Origin: Megasphaera cerevisiae DSM 20462
GTDB taxonomy: Bacteria; Bacillota; Negativicutes; Veillonellales; Megasphaeraceae
DNA length: 64,000 nt
Reading direction: 5' to 3'
Assembly: GCF_001045675.1 (NCBI RefSeq)
Contig: NZ_LEKT01000006.1
Span: 31,797 to 95,796 of the forward strand
Each line of letters begins with the position of its first letter. Position 1 is the first letter of the stretch. Shown here in pieces: positions 54,958 to 64,000 of this stretch. The notes below the pieces were generated by a model that was not told the DNA's origin, did no database searches, and saw only the letters and a list, made by a program, of their open reading frames with translations. The position numbers were made by a program, and so were the translations under genes.

Positions 54958-56115
54958 CTATTTAGACTTAGTGTCTGCCGTCGAGTCATTTTCAATATCT
55001 GCTTTCGTAAGCAAATGCTGATCCAGAGTTGCCCCGGTTGCTTTCTGATACCCGTCAACAATGATCACATCCCCATCGGCAAGACCTTCATTAATAATCC
55101 AGAATTTACCGACTTTTTGACCTGGCTTGACTTCTTTTGTCTGTGCTTCACCGTTTTCATTGACAACGGAAACAAAATATTTACCCAACGTCTGCTGCAC
55201 CGCACGCTGCGGAACAAGAAGAGCATGCTGCTGAATCTGTGTATCCGAAACAACAGTAGCATACAATCCCGGAATTAAAAGATTATCCGGATTATCAAAT
55301 ACGGCTTTTACTGTAATCGAACCGGAATTACTATCCATTCCATGATTGATTTGTGTAACGTGCCCTTCATAGGGATACATAGAACCATCACTCAAGCGCA
55401 GCTGCAGGTGATCACCCCAGCTGCCCGGAGAATTCGGCGTTTTTTTCGTCATCTGCAGATATTCTGCCTCACTGACAGAAAATTCTACAAAAACCGGATT
55501 CGTTGATGAAATGGTAACCAATGCTGTCGAGCCGGCTGTAGCATACGTTCCAATAGGAACATCATCCACATTTAGCTTGCCGCTGAACGGAGCATAGACA
55601 ATCGTATCATCCACATTATCCTGCGCCGACTGTACTTGTGCAGCATTAGCGTCTAAAACGGCCTGCTGCTGCTGTGTAGCCGATTCTTGATTGGTGACTG
55701 TTTGTTCGGCAATCGCGTCCTGACCTGCCAAAATCTGATACCGCCTTAAATTGAGCTGCTGATTCGCCAAATTGGCAGCTGCCTCCGCCTTATTAGCTTG
55801 GGCAGACTGCAACGCCGCATCATATTCACGGCTGTCCAGCCGGAATAACGGCTGACCGGCAGTCACTTCCTGACCACCCTGTACATATTTCTCAATCACG
55901 CGTCCGGAAATTTTAGGCCGTACCGGCACCTTATCCGTCGCCGTAACACTGCCGCTGTATTCTGCTGTAACAGGAGTATCTTCAGCCGTTACTTTATACG
56001 TGTTAACAGATACAGCCGCTTTGGTCGCACCCTTCTGTGCACCGCAGCCCGCCAGCAATGCCGCAATAGTCAACACCGTAATTCCCATCGTAAAAAACTT
56101 ATGCTTTTGTATCAT
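54958..56115 (-). CDS. RND periplasmic adaptor (membrane-fusion) lipoprotein
   Basis: The 385-residue protein has a lipobox (LLAGC, Cys about 24). The adaptor modules are a lipoyl half-motif (SGRVIEKYVQGGQEVTAGQPLFRLD), a coiled-coil hairpin (AQANKAEAAANLANQQLNLRRYQILAGQDAIA) and a barrel with DDTIVYAPFSGKLNVDDVPIGTYA. It links the RND pump to an outer-membrane channel. It overlaps the TetR gene by 17 bp, so the three are one operon. Confidence 0.93.
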   Translation of the reverse strand: MIQKHKFFTMGITVLTIAALLAGCGAQKGATKAAVSVNTYKVTAEDTPVTAEYSGSVTATDKVPVRPKISGRVIEKYVQGGQEVTAGQPLFRLDSREYDAALQSAQANKAEAAANLANQQLNLRRYQILAGQDAIAEQTVTNQESATQQQQAVLDANAAQVQSAQDNVDDTIVYAPFSGKLNVDDVPIGTYATAGSTALVTISSTNPVFVEFSVSEAEYLQMTKKTPNSPGSWGDHLQLRLSDGSMYPYEGHVTQINHGMDSNSGSITVKAVFDNPDNLLIPGLYATVVSDTQIQQHALLVPQRAVQQTLGKYFVSVVNENGEAQTKEVKPGQKVGKFWIINEGLADGDVIIVDGYQKATGATLDQHLLTKADIENDSTADTKSK

Positions 56116-56695
56116 TCGTTGATTGCCCCCTGTCTTTTTTTATTCCGTACAATATGATGCGGATACATTTTTCCATGTATTCAGAAAATGAGTAATCATG
56201 GTCTATTTCATTAAAGTATTCAATGATATCATCAGCTGCGCTGCGAAGCATATGCATGAGCAGAAATCTGTCAAATTGCTTAAATTCCTTACTTTGCAAC
56301 GCCTTATTGAGCAGCTGTTCCAATAATTCCCAGTCTTTCTTTGAGCGTTCTTCAAGTTCGCTGCACAAATCCGGCATTTTCACAAGAAGATCATTCATAT
56401 TGCGTACGGAAAGTACTTTGATGTTCGGCGATTTTACATTAAAAAAACCTATGATTTTTTCTTCCGTCGTCATCTGAGTGTCTGCCAGTAATTTCATGTG
56501 CTGTTCGTGTATTTCGGCCATAAGACTGTAAATAGCTTCTCGGACAATTTCCTGCTTGGATGAAAAATGTTCATATAACGTCCGTTTGCTGATTCGCAGA
56601 TCCCGAGCCAAATCATCCATATGAAAATCTGAACCGCGACAGTTAATTTCACTTAAGGCTTCTATGAGTATTCTTTCACGAATATCCTTTGCCAT
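56099..56695 (-). CDS. TetR-family regulator of the RND pump
   Basis: The 198-residue protein starts MAKDIRERILIEAL at 56695, nine bases after AGGA. Its N-terminal HTH is HMDDLARDLRISKRTLYEHFSSKQEIVREAI. The C-terminal helical domain should bind inducer. It overlaps the adaptor gene, a common arrangement for repressors of AcrAB-type pumps. The operator should lie in the 276 bp upstream. Confidence 0.9.
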   Translation of the reverse strand: MAKDIRERILIEALSEINCRGSDFHMDDLARDLRISKRTLYEHFSSKQEIVREAIYSLMAEIHEQHMKLLADTQMTTEEKIIGFFNVKSPNIKVLSVRNMNDLLVKMPDLCSELEERSKKDWELLEQLLNKALQSKEFKQFDRFLLMHMLRSAADDIIEYFNEIDHDYSFSEYMEKCIRIILYGIKKDRGQSTNDTKA

Positions 56696-56971
56696 GTAAA
56701 CACATCCTAATACAAAAAATAAATACAAGTTCAGTAAAAAAACTAAAAGATAAAACTCAGTACCAATGTATAGTTTAATATACTGTTCATTATAAGTCAA
56801 TAGAAATTATGTATCAAGACAGTACAGCAAATGTAAATATTCCCTTCTATCCGTTCTGGTTCTCCCGCCTCCTTTAGGAATACTACACGGCATCATTGGG
56901 AAACCGGCAATATATGTCATGCCGCTTCTCTTTTCCGTATCCAGTTGTCAGATATAACCGCACCGGTCGCT

Positions 56972-57433
56972 TTAAATATGTATTTTCATGATCACTTTAC
57001 GTATGGCTCCGCCCGTACCATCAGGGGCACAAAGGCATCGATGACCATCAGCCGGTGTAAATATAGCAAACGTGCCCGGGGTCATACGGATTATTGTATC
57101 CAAGGATGCACGGGGATTATAAAACCAGGCGTCATTCTGCGGACAGCTGGTGATAACAGCGCCGGCCTCGAAAACCGGCTGATATCCAATACATTCCTCT
57201 CCTCTTATTACCATTTGAATATCAATATACTGACGGTGTGCTTCCATATTACGCTGAGCCGCCGGGGCGGTCTCCGTCACATCGACATTCATAAAATGCG
57301 GCCCGCCCAGTTCATGCCTTCCCGGGGGTAGTTCTTCCAACTTAAAAGACGCTAATTTACGAATCCATTCTGCCGTTATGGGCGGTACAAAGGGCAATTC
57401 CAATTTCCACTGCTTTATATTTCCGACATACAT
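56972..57433 (-). CDS. YhcH/YjgK/YiaL family protein
   Basis: The 153-residue cupin-like protein has the family pattern RHELGGPHFMNVDVTETAP, AHRQYIDIQMVIRGEECIGYQP and TPGTFAIFTPADGHRCLCA with metal-binding His/Glu residues. Family members are linked to sialic acid or uronate/sugar metabolism and to biofilm. No sugar gene lies beside it here. It precedes ftsY on the same strand. Confidence 0.88.
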   Translation of the reverse strand: MYVGNIKQWKLELPFVPPITAEWIRKLASFKLEELPPGRHELGGPHFMNVDVTETAPAAQRNMEAHRQYIDIQMVIRGEECIGYQPVFEAGAVITSCPQNDAWFYNPRASLDTIIRMTPGTFAIFTPADGHRCLCAPDGTGGAIRKVIMKIHI

Positions 57434-57489
57434 ATGATCGCTCCCTCTTTCTGATTTGCGCTATTCAATACGTCCCGCATCCATAGATA

Positions 57490-58434
57490 TTACTCGTTTT
57501 CCTGTTCCCGCGTTTCTACATTTCTATCAAACAATGCATCTGCAAACTGTGCCGCATCAAAAGGCCTCAAATCGTCTGCACCTTCACCTACACCTACCCA
57601 GCGAACGGGTACTCCCAGCTCGCGTTTCACAGAAATAATAACGCCGCCCTTTGCTGTTCCGTCAAGTTTTGTCAAAACTGCGCCAGTAAGCGGCACCACT
57701 TCGCCAAATAATTTTGCCTGGCTCACCGCATTTTGTCCCGTCGTCGCATCAAGAACCAATAGGGTTTCATGTGGTGCCCCGGCAATATTTTTTCCGGCGA
57801 TGCGAGCCATTTTCCGCAGTTCCTCCATCAAATTGGATTTGGTCTGCAGGCGGCCTGCCGTATCCACAAGAAGAACATCAATATGATGCGCGTTCGCAGA
57901 AGCTGTCGCATCATACACAACCGCCGCCGCATCCGCTCCCTCCTGATGCTTGACAATAGGTACCCCGGTTCGTTCTGCCCAAATAGTCAACTGCTCCGCT
58001 GCGGCAGCCCGAAAGGTATCGCCGGCTGCCATCATAACAGACTTGCCATGCTCTTTATAATATTTGGCCAGCTTGCCGATTGTCGTCGTCTTTCCTACTC
58101 CATTGACACCTACGATAAAAATGACCTCGGTAGTACCGGTGCGTTCTGCCATAGGCGTATTATTTTCCTGTAAAAGCGCAACAATACATTTTTCTAAATA
58201 CGGTACAACATCATTACCTTCTTTAATTTCTTTCTTTTTTACGCCTTCGTGAATTTTATCCAGCAAATATTCTGTCGTTTCCACACCAATATCTCCAGTA
58301 AGCATAACAGCTTCCAGGTCTTCATACATTTCATCATCAATTTGCGCATACCCGCGAACGACCGTTTCAATATTCTGGATCAGCGAGCTTTTGGTCTTTT
58401 CCAGACCTTTTCGTAATCTTGAAAAAAATCCCAT
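57490..58434 (-). CDS. ftsY: Signal recognition particle receptor FtsY
   Basis: The 314-residue GTPase has an N domain (1-100) and an NG core with GVNGVGKTTTIGKLAKYY, AAGDTFRAAAAEQL, DTAGRLQTKSNLMEEL, TKLDGTAKGG and the C-terminal GVGEGADDLRPF. It lacks the acidic A domain of Proteobacteria, as in most Firmicutes. It starts 2 bp after the smc stop codon. smc-ftsY pairing is conserved in Firmicutes. Confidence 0.96.
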   Translation of the reverse strand: MGFFSRLRKGLEKTKSSLIQNIETVVRGYAQIDDEMYEDLEAVMLTGDIGVETTEYLLDKIHEGVKKKEIKEGNDVVPYLEKCIVALLQENNTPMAERTGTTEVIFIVGVNGVGKTTTIGKLAKYYKEHGKSVMMAAGDTFRAAAAEQLTIWAERTGVPIVKHQEGADAAAVVYDATASANAHHIDVLLVDTAGRLQTKSNLMEELRKMARIAGKNIAGAPHETLLVLDATTGQNAVSQAKLFGEVVPLTGAVLTKLDGTAKGGVIISVKRELGVPVRWVGVGEGADDLRPFDAAQFADALFDRNVETREQENE

Positions 58435-58436
58435 TA

Positions 58437-61400
58437 TTACGTTCCTTTCTCTAAGAGTTCATCTATTTTAACAGTCAACAGTCGGGAAACACCTTTTTCT
58501 TCCATAGTTACGCCCTGCAGCGTATTGGCCGCTTCCATGGTTTTGCGGCGATGTGTAATAACAATAAACTGCGTATTGCCGCTGTAATTTTTTAAATACC
58601 GTGCCATACGCTCCACATTCGCTTCATCCAGTGCTGCGTCCACTTCATCAACCAAACAAAACGGTGCCGGATGATATGCCAAAAAGGCTAACAGCAATGC
58701 AATAACCGTCAAAGCTCGTTCGCCGCCGGAAAGTAAGGTCAAAGGCTGCTGTTTTTTACCGGGAGGCTGAATGAGGATTTCTACACCAGCATGCAATATG
58801 TCTTGTTGGTTTGTCAAATTGATATGGGCACTGCCGCCGCCAAAAAGCCTGTCAAAAATACGTTGGAAATGGACGCTGATTGCTTTAAAGGCTTGTTCAA
58901 ATTGCTCCGACATGGCATCATCAATTTCAGCAACGATTTCTTCTAATTTAGTACGCGATTCCTGCAGATCCTCACATTGCCGCTTGTAAAACTTTTCTTT
59001 TTCCATAGCGGCATAATATTCTTCCTCCGCACTTGGATTAATTTGCCCCAATCCGGCAATACGCAGTTTAAGATCTGCTACTTTTTCATGCAGCTCTTTT
59101 AAAGAGCCTTCCCGCCGCCGGTCCATTGCTTCCTGGCGGCTCAACCCCTGCAACGCAAGGAGTTCTTCGTTATGCCGTATTTCATTACGGTATTTTTCAA
59201 GCTGTATATCCGCAGCGCTGATACGTTGGCTCCACTGCTGCACCCGTTCCCGCAGTTCCTTTAAAGAGGAATCTAATTGTTGGCTATGCCGAAAATTAGA
59301 TTCCTTAGCCTTGTAAAAAGCCTCTCGATCTCCATCTTTGCTCTTTACCTCTGCCGTTTTAGAAACAATATGCACCGCTAGTTTTTCCAGCATGGCTGCG
59401 GCTTCTCGTTTCCGTTCCAGCAGCTCTGTATACCGCTGTCCCAGCCGGTTTTCATCCTGGTCCGCCTGTGTCAGCCACTCTCTGTTCTGCCGAATTTGTT
59501 CTTCCATATGCCGCACCTGTTCATTTAAAGTAGCTTCGGCAACCTGTCGTTCTGTCATTGTCTTGCGGCATTGTTCGGCCTCTGCTATTGCTGCGGCGCG
59601 TGCTGATTCCAATTTCTGCGTGCTTTGAGATGGTATTTCCTCCCATGCGGCAATGGCTTCTTCTTTTTGCACAAGAGTCGCTTGAATATCTGCCCGCACA
59701 TGCTGAAGTGCCTCCAACTGTGTATCCGCTTCGGTAAATAACCGTTGTTCCTGACTCCGCTCTTTTTCAATGGACTGATATTGCCATATCATTTTCTCCA
59801 GATCCATAGCCGTCTGCTGGCTTAGCGCTTCCTTTTCCTGCACCGCACTACGAAGGCTGATCACTCCCTGCCGCAGACGCGTTCCCGCAGATGCCGCCGC
59901 TTCCATTTCTTTGCGGCATGCAGATTCTTTTTCCTGCATTTCTGCCAGCAAAGCCCTGCGGCTGATCAATGAAGCTTCTTTGTTTTTTACACTGCCGCCG
60001 GTCAAAGCCCCCCCGGCATTGAACTGGGTTCCGTCAAGACAAACGATCCGCAGACGATGTCCATATTTTTTCGCTGCATAGGATCCGGCCTCCATCGATT
60101 CAGCAACCAGCGTTTTCCCCAGTAAAAAAGAGAATACCGGGGCATATACCGCATCATACTGAATAATATCATTAGCAAAACCAATAATGCCGTTTTCGTG
60201 AGATGCGCTTTCCTCTTCACGAGTACGCTTTCTTTCTTTTACTGTATCCAAGGGTAAAAAAGTGGTTCTGCCGGCCCGGCGTTCCTTCAAATATACAATA
60301 GCCCTTTTAGCCGTTTTTTCGTTTGCCGCAACAACAAACTGTGAGGCACCTCCTAATGCGGCATCGATAGCTACTGCATATTGTCCGGAAATGGAACATA
60401 ATTCACCGACAAGCCCACAAATATGTGTACGCCAATCCTGAGCCGCGTCCAGCACCGTTTTAACCGCTCTGGCAATCCCTTCATGCTCTTGTTCCATGCT
60501 CACCAGAACCCGAATACGCTGTTCCAGTGACTCAACGGTATTGCGCAGCTTATGATATGTTTGTTCAGCTGCCGCCAGATCTGTTTCAGCTGCCTGCAGT
60601 GCTTTTTTTGCCTTTTCTGCCCCAGCGGCTGCCAGGCCCGCCTGCTGACGGCTTTTTTCCACGCGAGCAGCCAATATATGATATTGTTCTTCGACAGCCG
60701 CAAGCGCGTCTTGCTTTTGAGAGACACGCTGCTGCACAGCCTCACACGTATCTGTATTTTCTTCCAAACGGCGCCGCAAATCATCAGTATCTCGCTGCAG
60801 CATAAAAAGCTGCTGCTGCCGGTCTGTATTGGAAGCCGTCACCTGTTCTAATTCCGCAGCCGCCTGACGGGCTTTTACTTCTGCCCGGCCAAACAAAGCC
60901 TGCGTCAGTTTCAGCCCCTTCCTGGCGGCATCCAGTTCTCTGCGTTTGGCTTCCAGGCTCTGCGTCAAGGTCGCTCCCTGTGCCGCTATCGTTTTTTTCT
61001 TTTCCTGCAGCGCTTCTTTTTCTTCCGCAAGCTGCTTTTCCGATTCAGATAATTCAGACTGCCGCTGTGTAAATGCATCCGCACGGTTCTTCATCCCATC
61101 AAGCTCATGATGCGCATTTAATGAGTCTTCCTCCAAACGGCGCAGCGTTTCCCCTTCCGTTTCCATCGTTTGCAGCAAGGTGTTTCGTTCCTGTTCCATC
61201 TCAGACAATCGTGCGGCAGCCGCTTCCTGCTCAGTAACAGCTGCTCCACGGCCGTTTTCTGCTTTTTCCAGGAGCCGCTCTCCATTGCGAAGTTCCTGCA
61301 GTGTCAAGGTGCCTTCATAGGAAATACGCTCACCGTCCAGGTGTCGAAAGGTTTTCAATTTTTCCGCCTGCTCTTGCATCGGTACCAGACGTTCCTCCAA

Positions 61401-61991
61401 AAATCCCATCATATCACGGATTCGTTCCAGATTTCGCTCTGTTTCAGCAATCTTCCGCAGCCCTTCTTCCTTGCGCCCTTTATAACGGCTGATACCGGCT
61501 ACTTCTTCAAAAATAATACGCCGTTCTTCCGGGCGGCTGTTCAGTATGCGATCTACACGATTCTGCCCGATGACCGCCATGGAATCCTGCCCGATGCCGG
61601 TATCCGCAAAAAGCATGTGAATATCCTTCAAACGGCAATTTCGTTTATTAATATAAAATTCGCTTTCACCGGAACGAAATAATCGTCTGGTAACGACGAC
61701 TTCCGAAAAATCAATTTCCAATGAATGATCAGAATTGTCGAAATATAATGATACTTCTGCTGCTCCCTGCGGCCGTCTTTTTTCCGTACCGGCAAAAATA
61801 ATATCTTCCGATTTCTGCCCTCGGAGCTGGCGGACATTCTGCTCGCCCATGACCCAGCGGACGGCATCAGAAATATTGCTTTTTCCGCTTCCGTTTGGAC
61901 CGACAATAGCGGTGATTCCCTTATCAAATATGAGTGTCGTTTTATCTGCAAAAGATTTAAATCCCCGCAGTTCCATTTTTAATAATTGCAA
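58437..61991 (-). CDS. smc: Chromosome segregation ATPase Smc
   Basis: The 1184-residue protein has Walker A GPNGSGKSNISDAVRWVMGEQNVRQLRG (about 32-60), long coiled coils and a hinge around residues 510-670 (ICGLVGELCSISGQYAVAIDAALGGASQFVVA). The C-terminal signature LLSGGERALTVIALLLAFL and Walker B FCLVDEVDAALDEANVERM are intact. It is full length for the family. With ScpA/B it forms the bacterial condensin. Confidence 0.96.
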   Translation of the reverse strand: MQLLKMELRGFKSFADKTTLIFDKGITAIVGPNGSGKSNISDAVRWVMGEQNVRQLRGQKSEDIIFAGTEKRRPQGAAEVSLYFDNSDHSLEIDFSEVVVTRRLFRSGESEFYINKRNCRLKDIHMLFADTGIGQDSMAVIGQNRVDRILNSRPEERRIIFEEVAGISRYKGRKEEGLRKIAETERNLERIRDMMGFLEERLVPMQEQAEKLKTFRHLDGERISYEGTLTLQELRNGERLLEKAENGRGAAVTEQEAAAARLSEMEQERNTLLQTMETEGETLRRLEEDSLNAHHELDGMKNRADAFTQRQSELSESEKQLAEEKEALQEKKKTIAAQGATLTQSLEAKRRELDAARKGLKLTQALFGRAEVKARQAAAELEQVTASNTDRQQQLFMLQRDTDDLRRRLEENTDTCEAVQQRVSQKQDALAAVEEQYHILAARVEKSRQQAGLAAAGAEKAKKALQAAETDLAAAEQTYHKLRNTVESLEQRIRVLVSMEQEHEGIARAVKTVLDAAQDWRTHICGLVGELCSISGQYAVAIDAALGGASQFVVAANEKTAKRAIVYLKERRAGRTTFLPLDTVKERKRTREEESASHENGIIGFANDIIQYDAVYAPVFSFLLGKTLVAESMEAGSYAAKKYGHRLRIVCLDGTQFNAGGALTGGSVKNKEASLISRRALLAEMQEKESACRKEMEAAASAGTRLRQGVISLRSAVQEKEALSQQTAMDLEKMIWQYQSIEKERSQEQRLFTEADTQLEALQHVRADIQATLVQKEEAIAAWEEIPSQSTQKLESARAAAIAEAEQCRKTMTERQVAEATLNEQVRHMEEQIRQNREWLTQADQDENRLGQRYTELLERKREAAAMLEKLAVHIVSKTAEVKSKDGDREAFYKAKESNFRHSQQLDSSLKELRERVQQWSQRISAADIQLEKYRNEIRHNEELLALQGLSRQEAMDRRREGSLKELHEKVADLKLRIAGLGQINPSAEEEYYAAMEKEKFYKRQCEDLQESRTKLEEIVAEIDDAMSEQFEQAFKAISVHFQRIFDRLFGGGSAHINLTNQQDILHAGVEILIQPPGKKQQPLTLLSGGERALTVIALLLAFLAYHPAPFCLVDEVDAALDEANVERMARYLKNYSGNTQFIVITHRRKTMEAANTLQGVTMEEKGVSRLLTVKIDELLEKGT

Positions 61992-62021
61992 CGAAATGTT
62001 CCTCTTTCATCTAATACTATA

Positions 62022-62708
62022 TTACAGCAAGACAATAATATGATAATATATAATAGGTATAAACAATCCGGGAAGATAATCGGCTACCTTGATTTTCGTC
62101 AAATTCAGCATGTTCAGTGAAATAGCCAAAATCATAACGCTGCCCACCGCATTAAGCTCCCGGATAACATCGGGTGTCATAAACGGCGATACGATCGAGG
62201 CCAATGCATAAAAGAAAAGCTGATAAACGATAATAACAATACCAATAGGTATCGTACCAATACCATATATAGCTCCGAATATAAAAGATGAAATAAAATC
62301 CAAAACAGCCTTAAAATATAAAAGCGATGGATCATCCAATAACGCTGCCTGAATGGGACCTAAAATAGCCATGGCACCGGCAATCTGCATAATGGACAAG
62401 GTAACAAACCCATTAATAAATTTTGAATCATTATCCGCATGCAGTTTTTCTTTCAACAAGGCGCCGAATAGCTGCAGCCGTTCTTCAATCTGCAGCACCG
62501 TGCCAATGAGCACTCCCGCTGCCACAGAAATCAAAAGCAGCAGTAAATTTTCCGTTTTAATCGCTCCCTGCACTGCCATCACGGCAACACATAAGGCAAT
62601 CGCTGAAAACAGACTGTTTGTCAGTTTTTCCGGTATTCCCTTTTTCAGCATCAGTCCGAGCAGCGCGCCGGCAGACGATGCCAGGCCATTGATAAGTACA
62701 GCAATCAA
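62022..62708 (-). CDS. DUF554 family membrane protein
   Basis: The roughly 228-residue protein probably starts at TTG 62708, eight bases after a strong GGAGGAGGGG; an ATG at 62732 would place the ribosome-binding site inside the gene. It has about seven hydrophobic helices. DUF554 motifs are INGLASSAGALLGLMLKKGIPEKLTNSLFSAIALCVAVMAVQGAI and IGTIPIGIVIIVYQLFFY. The function is unknown. It follows smc in the upstream direction by 30 bp and may share its transcript. Confidence 0.82.
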   Translation of the reverse strand: MIAVLINGLASSAGALLGLMLKKGIPEKLTNSLFSAIALCVAVMAVQGAIKTENLLLLLISVAAGVLIGTVLQIEERLQLFGALLKEKLHADNDSKFINGFVTLSIMQIAGAMAILGPIQAALLDDPSLLYFKAVLDFISSFIFGAIYGIGTIPIGIVIIVYQLFFYALASIVSPFMTPDVIRELNAVGSVMILAISLNMLNLTKIKVADYLPGLFIPIIYYHIIVLL

Positions 62709-63002
62709 ACCAAGATCCCCTCCTCCACCCATACCTGTACGATAATCGTTCCGTCAGGCACATGGTATCATCTAGATAGATAATACTATCGGATATACTT
62801 ATTTATTATATCAAATTATGCCTTATTATAAAAGATTATCCTAAAATGCCGGGAAATCTTCCAGAGAGCATCCAGATTTACCTTGATTTTACACAGCCTT
62901 CTCAAAACCTTGCAGATATATCTTGACTTGAGTGCTATTTATGATTATATTATAATTTGGGTTTAAAAGATCCGCAATTACAAGAGGAAACGGAGAAACG
63001 GT
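62709..63002. other. Divergent intergenic region
   Basis: The 294 bp between the DUF554 gene and the CorA gene holds the start regions of both. A -35/-10-like TTGACT...TATAAT (near 62931-62960) precedes the CorA start. No other element was recognised. Confidence 0.5.
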
Positions 63003-63753
63003 ATGCTTCAAGTTTATAAACATAACAATGGACATTTAGAAGATAATATTTCATTAGCCGCTGCCGAAAAAGGCTCATGGATCAATGTTGTAAATCCGGA
63101 TTCAGAAGATTTGCAGCTCGTATCCATGGTGACAGAAATCCCTACGGATGTACTGAAAACCGCGCTGGATACAGAAGAACGTTCCCATGTTGAATTGGAA
63201 GATAATTACATATTTGTTGTCATAAATATACCGATTATTTTAGAAACAGACAGCTATGACACACTGCCTCTGGGTATTTTTATCACTCCTGATTTTATTA
63301 TCACGCTGTGCATAGAAGATACAGAAGTCATGAGAGCCTTTACACACAACAAATATCCTCTATTTTATACCTTTAAAAAGACCCGTTTCTTATTTCAGAT
63401 CTTATATCGTTCTGCAACGCTCTTTCTGCGTTATTTGATGCAGATCAACCACAGGACAGATGATATCGAAAACATTCTTCGTCATTCCATGCAAAATAAG
63501 GAATTTTTCCTTTTACTGGAATTGCAGAAATCTCTGACCTACTTCACATCGGCACTGCGCAGCAACGGCATTGTTATGGAAAAGCTGATGCGTCTGCGCC
63601 GCAGTACTACACCTCACCCATTGCTCAAAATGTATGAAGAGGATGAAGATCTGCTGGAAGATGTTATTATTGAAAACAAACAGGCTATTGAAATGGTTGA
63701 AATGTATTCCAATATCCTGATGAGCATGTCCGATACCTTCGCTTCCATCATTT
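63003..63753 (+). pseudogene. corA: CorA-type magnesium transporter truncated by an IS256 element
   Basis: The first ~250 residues form the cytoplasmic CorA domain (WINVVNPDSEDLQLVSMVTEIPTDVLKTALDTEERSHVELEDNYIFVVINIPI, LQKSLTYFTSALRSNGIVMEKL, IENKQAIEMVEMYSNILMSMSDTFASII). After DTFASII the next residues come from the insertion sequence and the frame stops at 63788. The two C-terminal transmembrane helices and the GMN ion-selectivity motif are therefore missing from the reading frame. The rest of the gene probably continues beyond the right edge. The product cannot form a channel. Confidence 0.85.
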
Positions 63754-63763
63754 GGGAGTGTAA

Positions 63764-63820
63764 AATGAAGTGTGTAAGTTACCGGTAACCAATTTACTAA
63801 CTTACGCACTTCATTTTTTT
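63764..63820 (+). terminator. Hairpin terminator inside the IS256 end
   Basis: Arms AATGAAGTGTGTAAGTTA and TAACTTACGCACTTCATT pair almost perfectly around a loop, with seven T residues after the 3' arm. It shields the transposase gene from corA read-through. Confidence 0.8.
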
Positions 63821-63876
63821 GTCGAGGTGCGGTACACTATCAGAAAGCAGGTTGAAAGGAATTGAGTACAGCACTG

Positions 63877-64000
63877 ATGAAGAAACGTAGAAACCCGAGT
63901 GAGAAAGGCCAGGCAATCGCCAAGCTCATCATGGAACAATACCAGCCGAAGACGCAGGAAGACATGCAGATAGCGCTGAAGGACGTGTTCGGTCCTATCT
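63877..64000 (+). CDS. IS256-family transposase, N-terminal part
   Basis: The frame MKKRRNPSEKGQAIAKLIMEQYQ... with PKTQEDMQIALKDVFGPI matches the N-terminus of IS256-family (DDE, mutator-type) transposases. It is open to the right edge; catalytic residues lie outside. An in-frame TTG at 63862 is an alternative start. Confidence 0.85.
   Translation, partial: MKKRRNPSEKGQAIAKLIMEQYQPKTQEDMQIALKDVFGPI

Larger units (their letters stand above)
63754..64000 (+). mobile_element. IS256-family insertion sequence, left end
   Basis: A typical end (GGGAGTGTAAAATGAAGTG...) interrupts corA. Inside it a near-perfect hairpin (AATGAAGTG at 63764 to CACTTCATT at 63815) is followed by TTTTTTT, as found at IS256-type ends where it blocks incoming transcription. 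The transposase gene begins about 60 bp later. The right end is outside the window, so length and target duplication cannot be seen. The exact left boundary is an estimate within a few bases. Confidence 0.85.

Noticed and set aside
1..64000. CRISPR array, tRNA or rRNA genes
   Set aside because: No regularly spaced repeats, cloverleaf-like sequence or rRNA stretches were recognised by eye; a tRNAscan or Rfam search would be decisive.

Overview
The window reads as chromosome of a diderm Firmicute of the class Negativicutes, most likely a Megasphaera- or Dialister-like member of the Veillonellaceae. This is inference. Firmicute traits are a SAM-I (S-box) riboswitch on metNIQ and a phoH-ybeY-cdd-era-recO cluster. 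Outer-membrane traits are two TonB-dependent receptors, ExbB/ExbD/TonB and an RND efflux pump. G+C is moderate by eye (mid-40s percent) with AT-rich intergenic DNA. No rRNA, tRNA or CRISPR array was seen.

Region 1 (about 1-18.1 kb) is an anaerobic haem/iron acquisition island, almost all on the minus strand. One long operon runs from 7.8 kb down to 0.5 kb: binding protein, FecCD permease, FecE ATPase, TonB-dependent receptor, ChaN-like haem-binding protein and an ABC exporter broken by an internal deletion. A second unit encodes a PNPOx-like protein and an AraC-type regulator. A second receptor stands alone. A third operon encodes a small membrane protein, ExbB, ExbD, TonB, a flavodoxin and a ChuW/HutW-type radical SAM haem-degrading enzyme. 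Three promoters in the island share one architecture: a 20-21 bp direct repeat (CCATTCGGAC/CCATTCSGAC on the + strand) abutting a -35 box, then a 17-bp spacer and a -10 box. They drive the uptake operon, the exbBD-tonB operon and an apparent non-coding small RNA of about 150 nt with two C-rich hairpin loops, located immediately 3' of the araC gene. This regulon with its sRNA is the main candidate for something undescribed.

Region 2 (18.1-26 kb) is a twelve-gene type IV pilus or pseudopilus operon: pilB, pilT, pilC, a major pilin, a short prepilin peptidase, four minor pilin-like proteins and pilM/N/O-like genes. No secretin gene is present. Region 3 (26-33 kb) holds a UvrD-like helicase with an inserted DEDDh exonuclease, a split chromate transporter, TatA and a two-component system. 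Region 4 (33-41.5 kb) holds SAM-riboswitch-controlled metNIQ, a sirohaem nitrite/sulfite reductase-like protein, a DUF2000 protein, a frameshifted AraC regulator, a CGGC protein, a MATE pump and a Y1 (RAYT-like) transposase.

Region 5 (41.7-63 kb) is mostly housekeeping: recO, a CNNM/CBS protein, era, cdd, ybeY, phoH, two radical SAM proteins, nadE, an RND pump with its TetR regulator, a YhcH/YjgK-like protein, ftsY, smc and a DUF554 membrane protein. At the right edge a CorA-type magnesium transporter gene is cut by an IS256-family element that runs out of the window.
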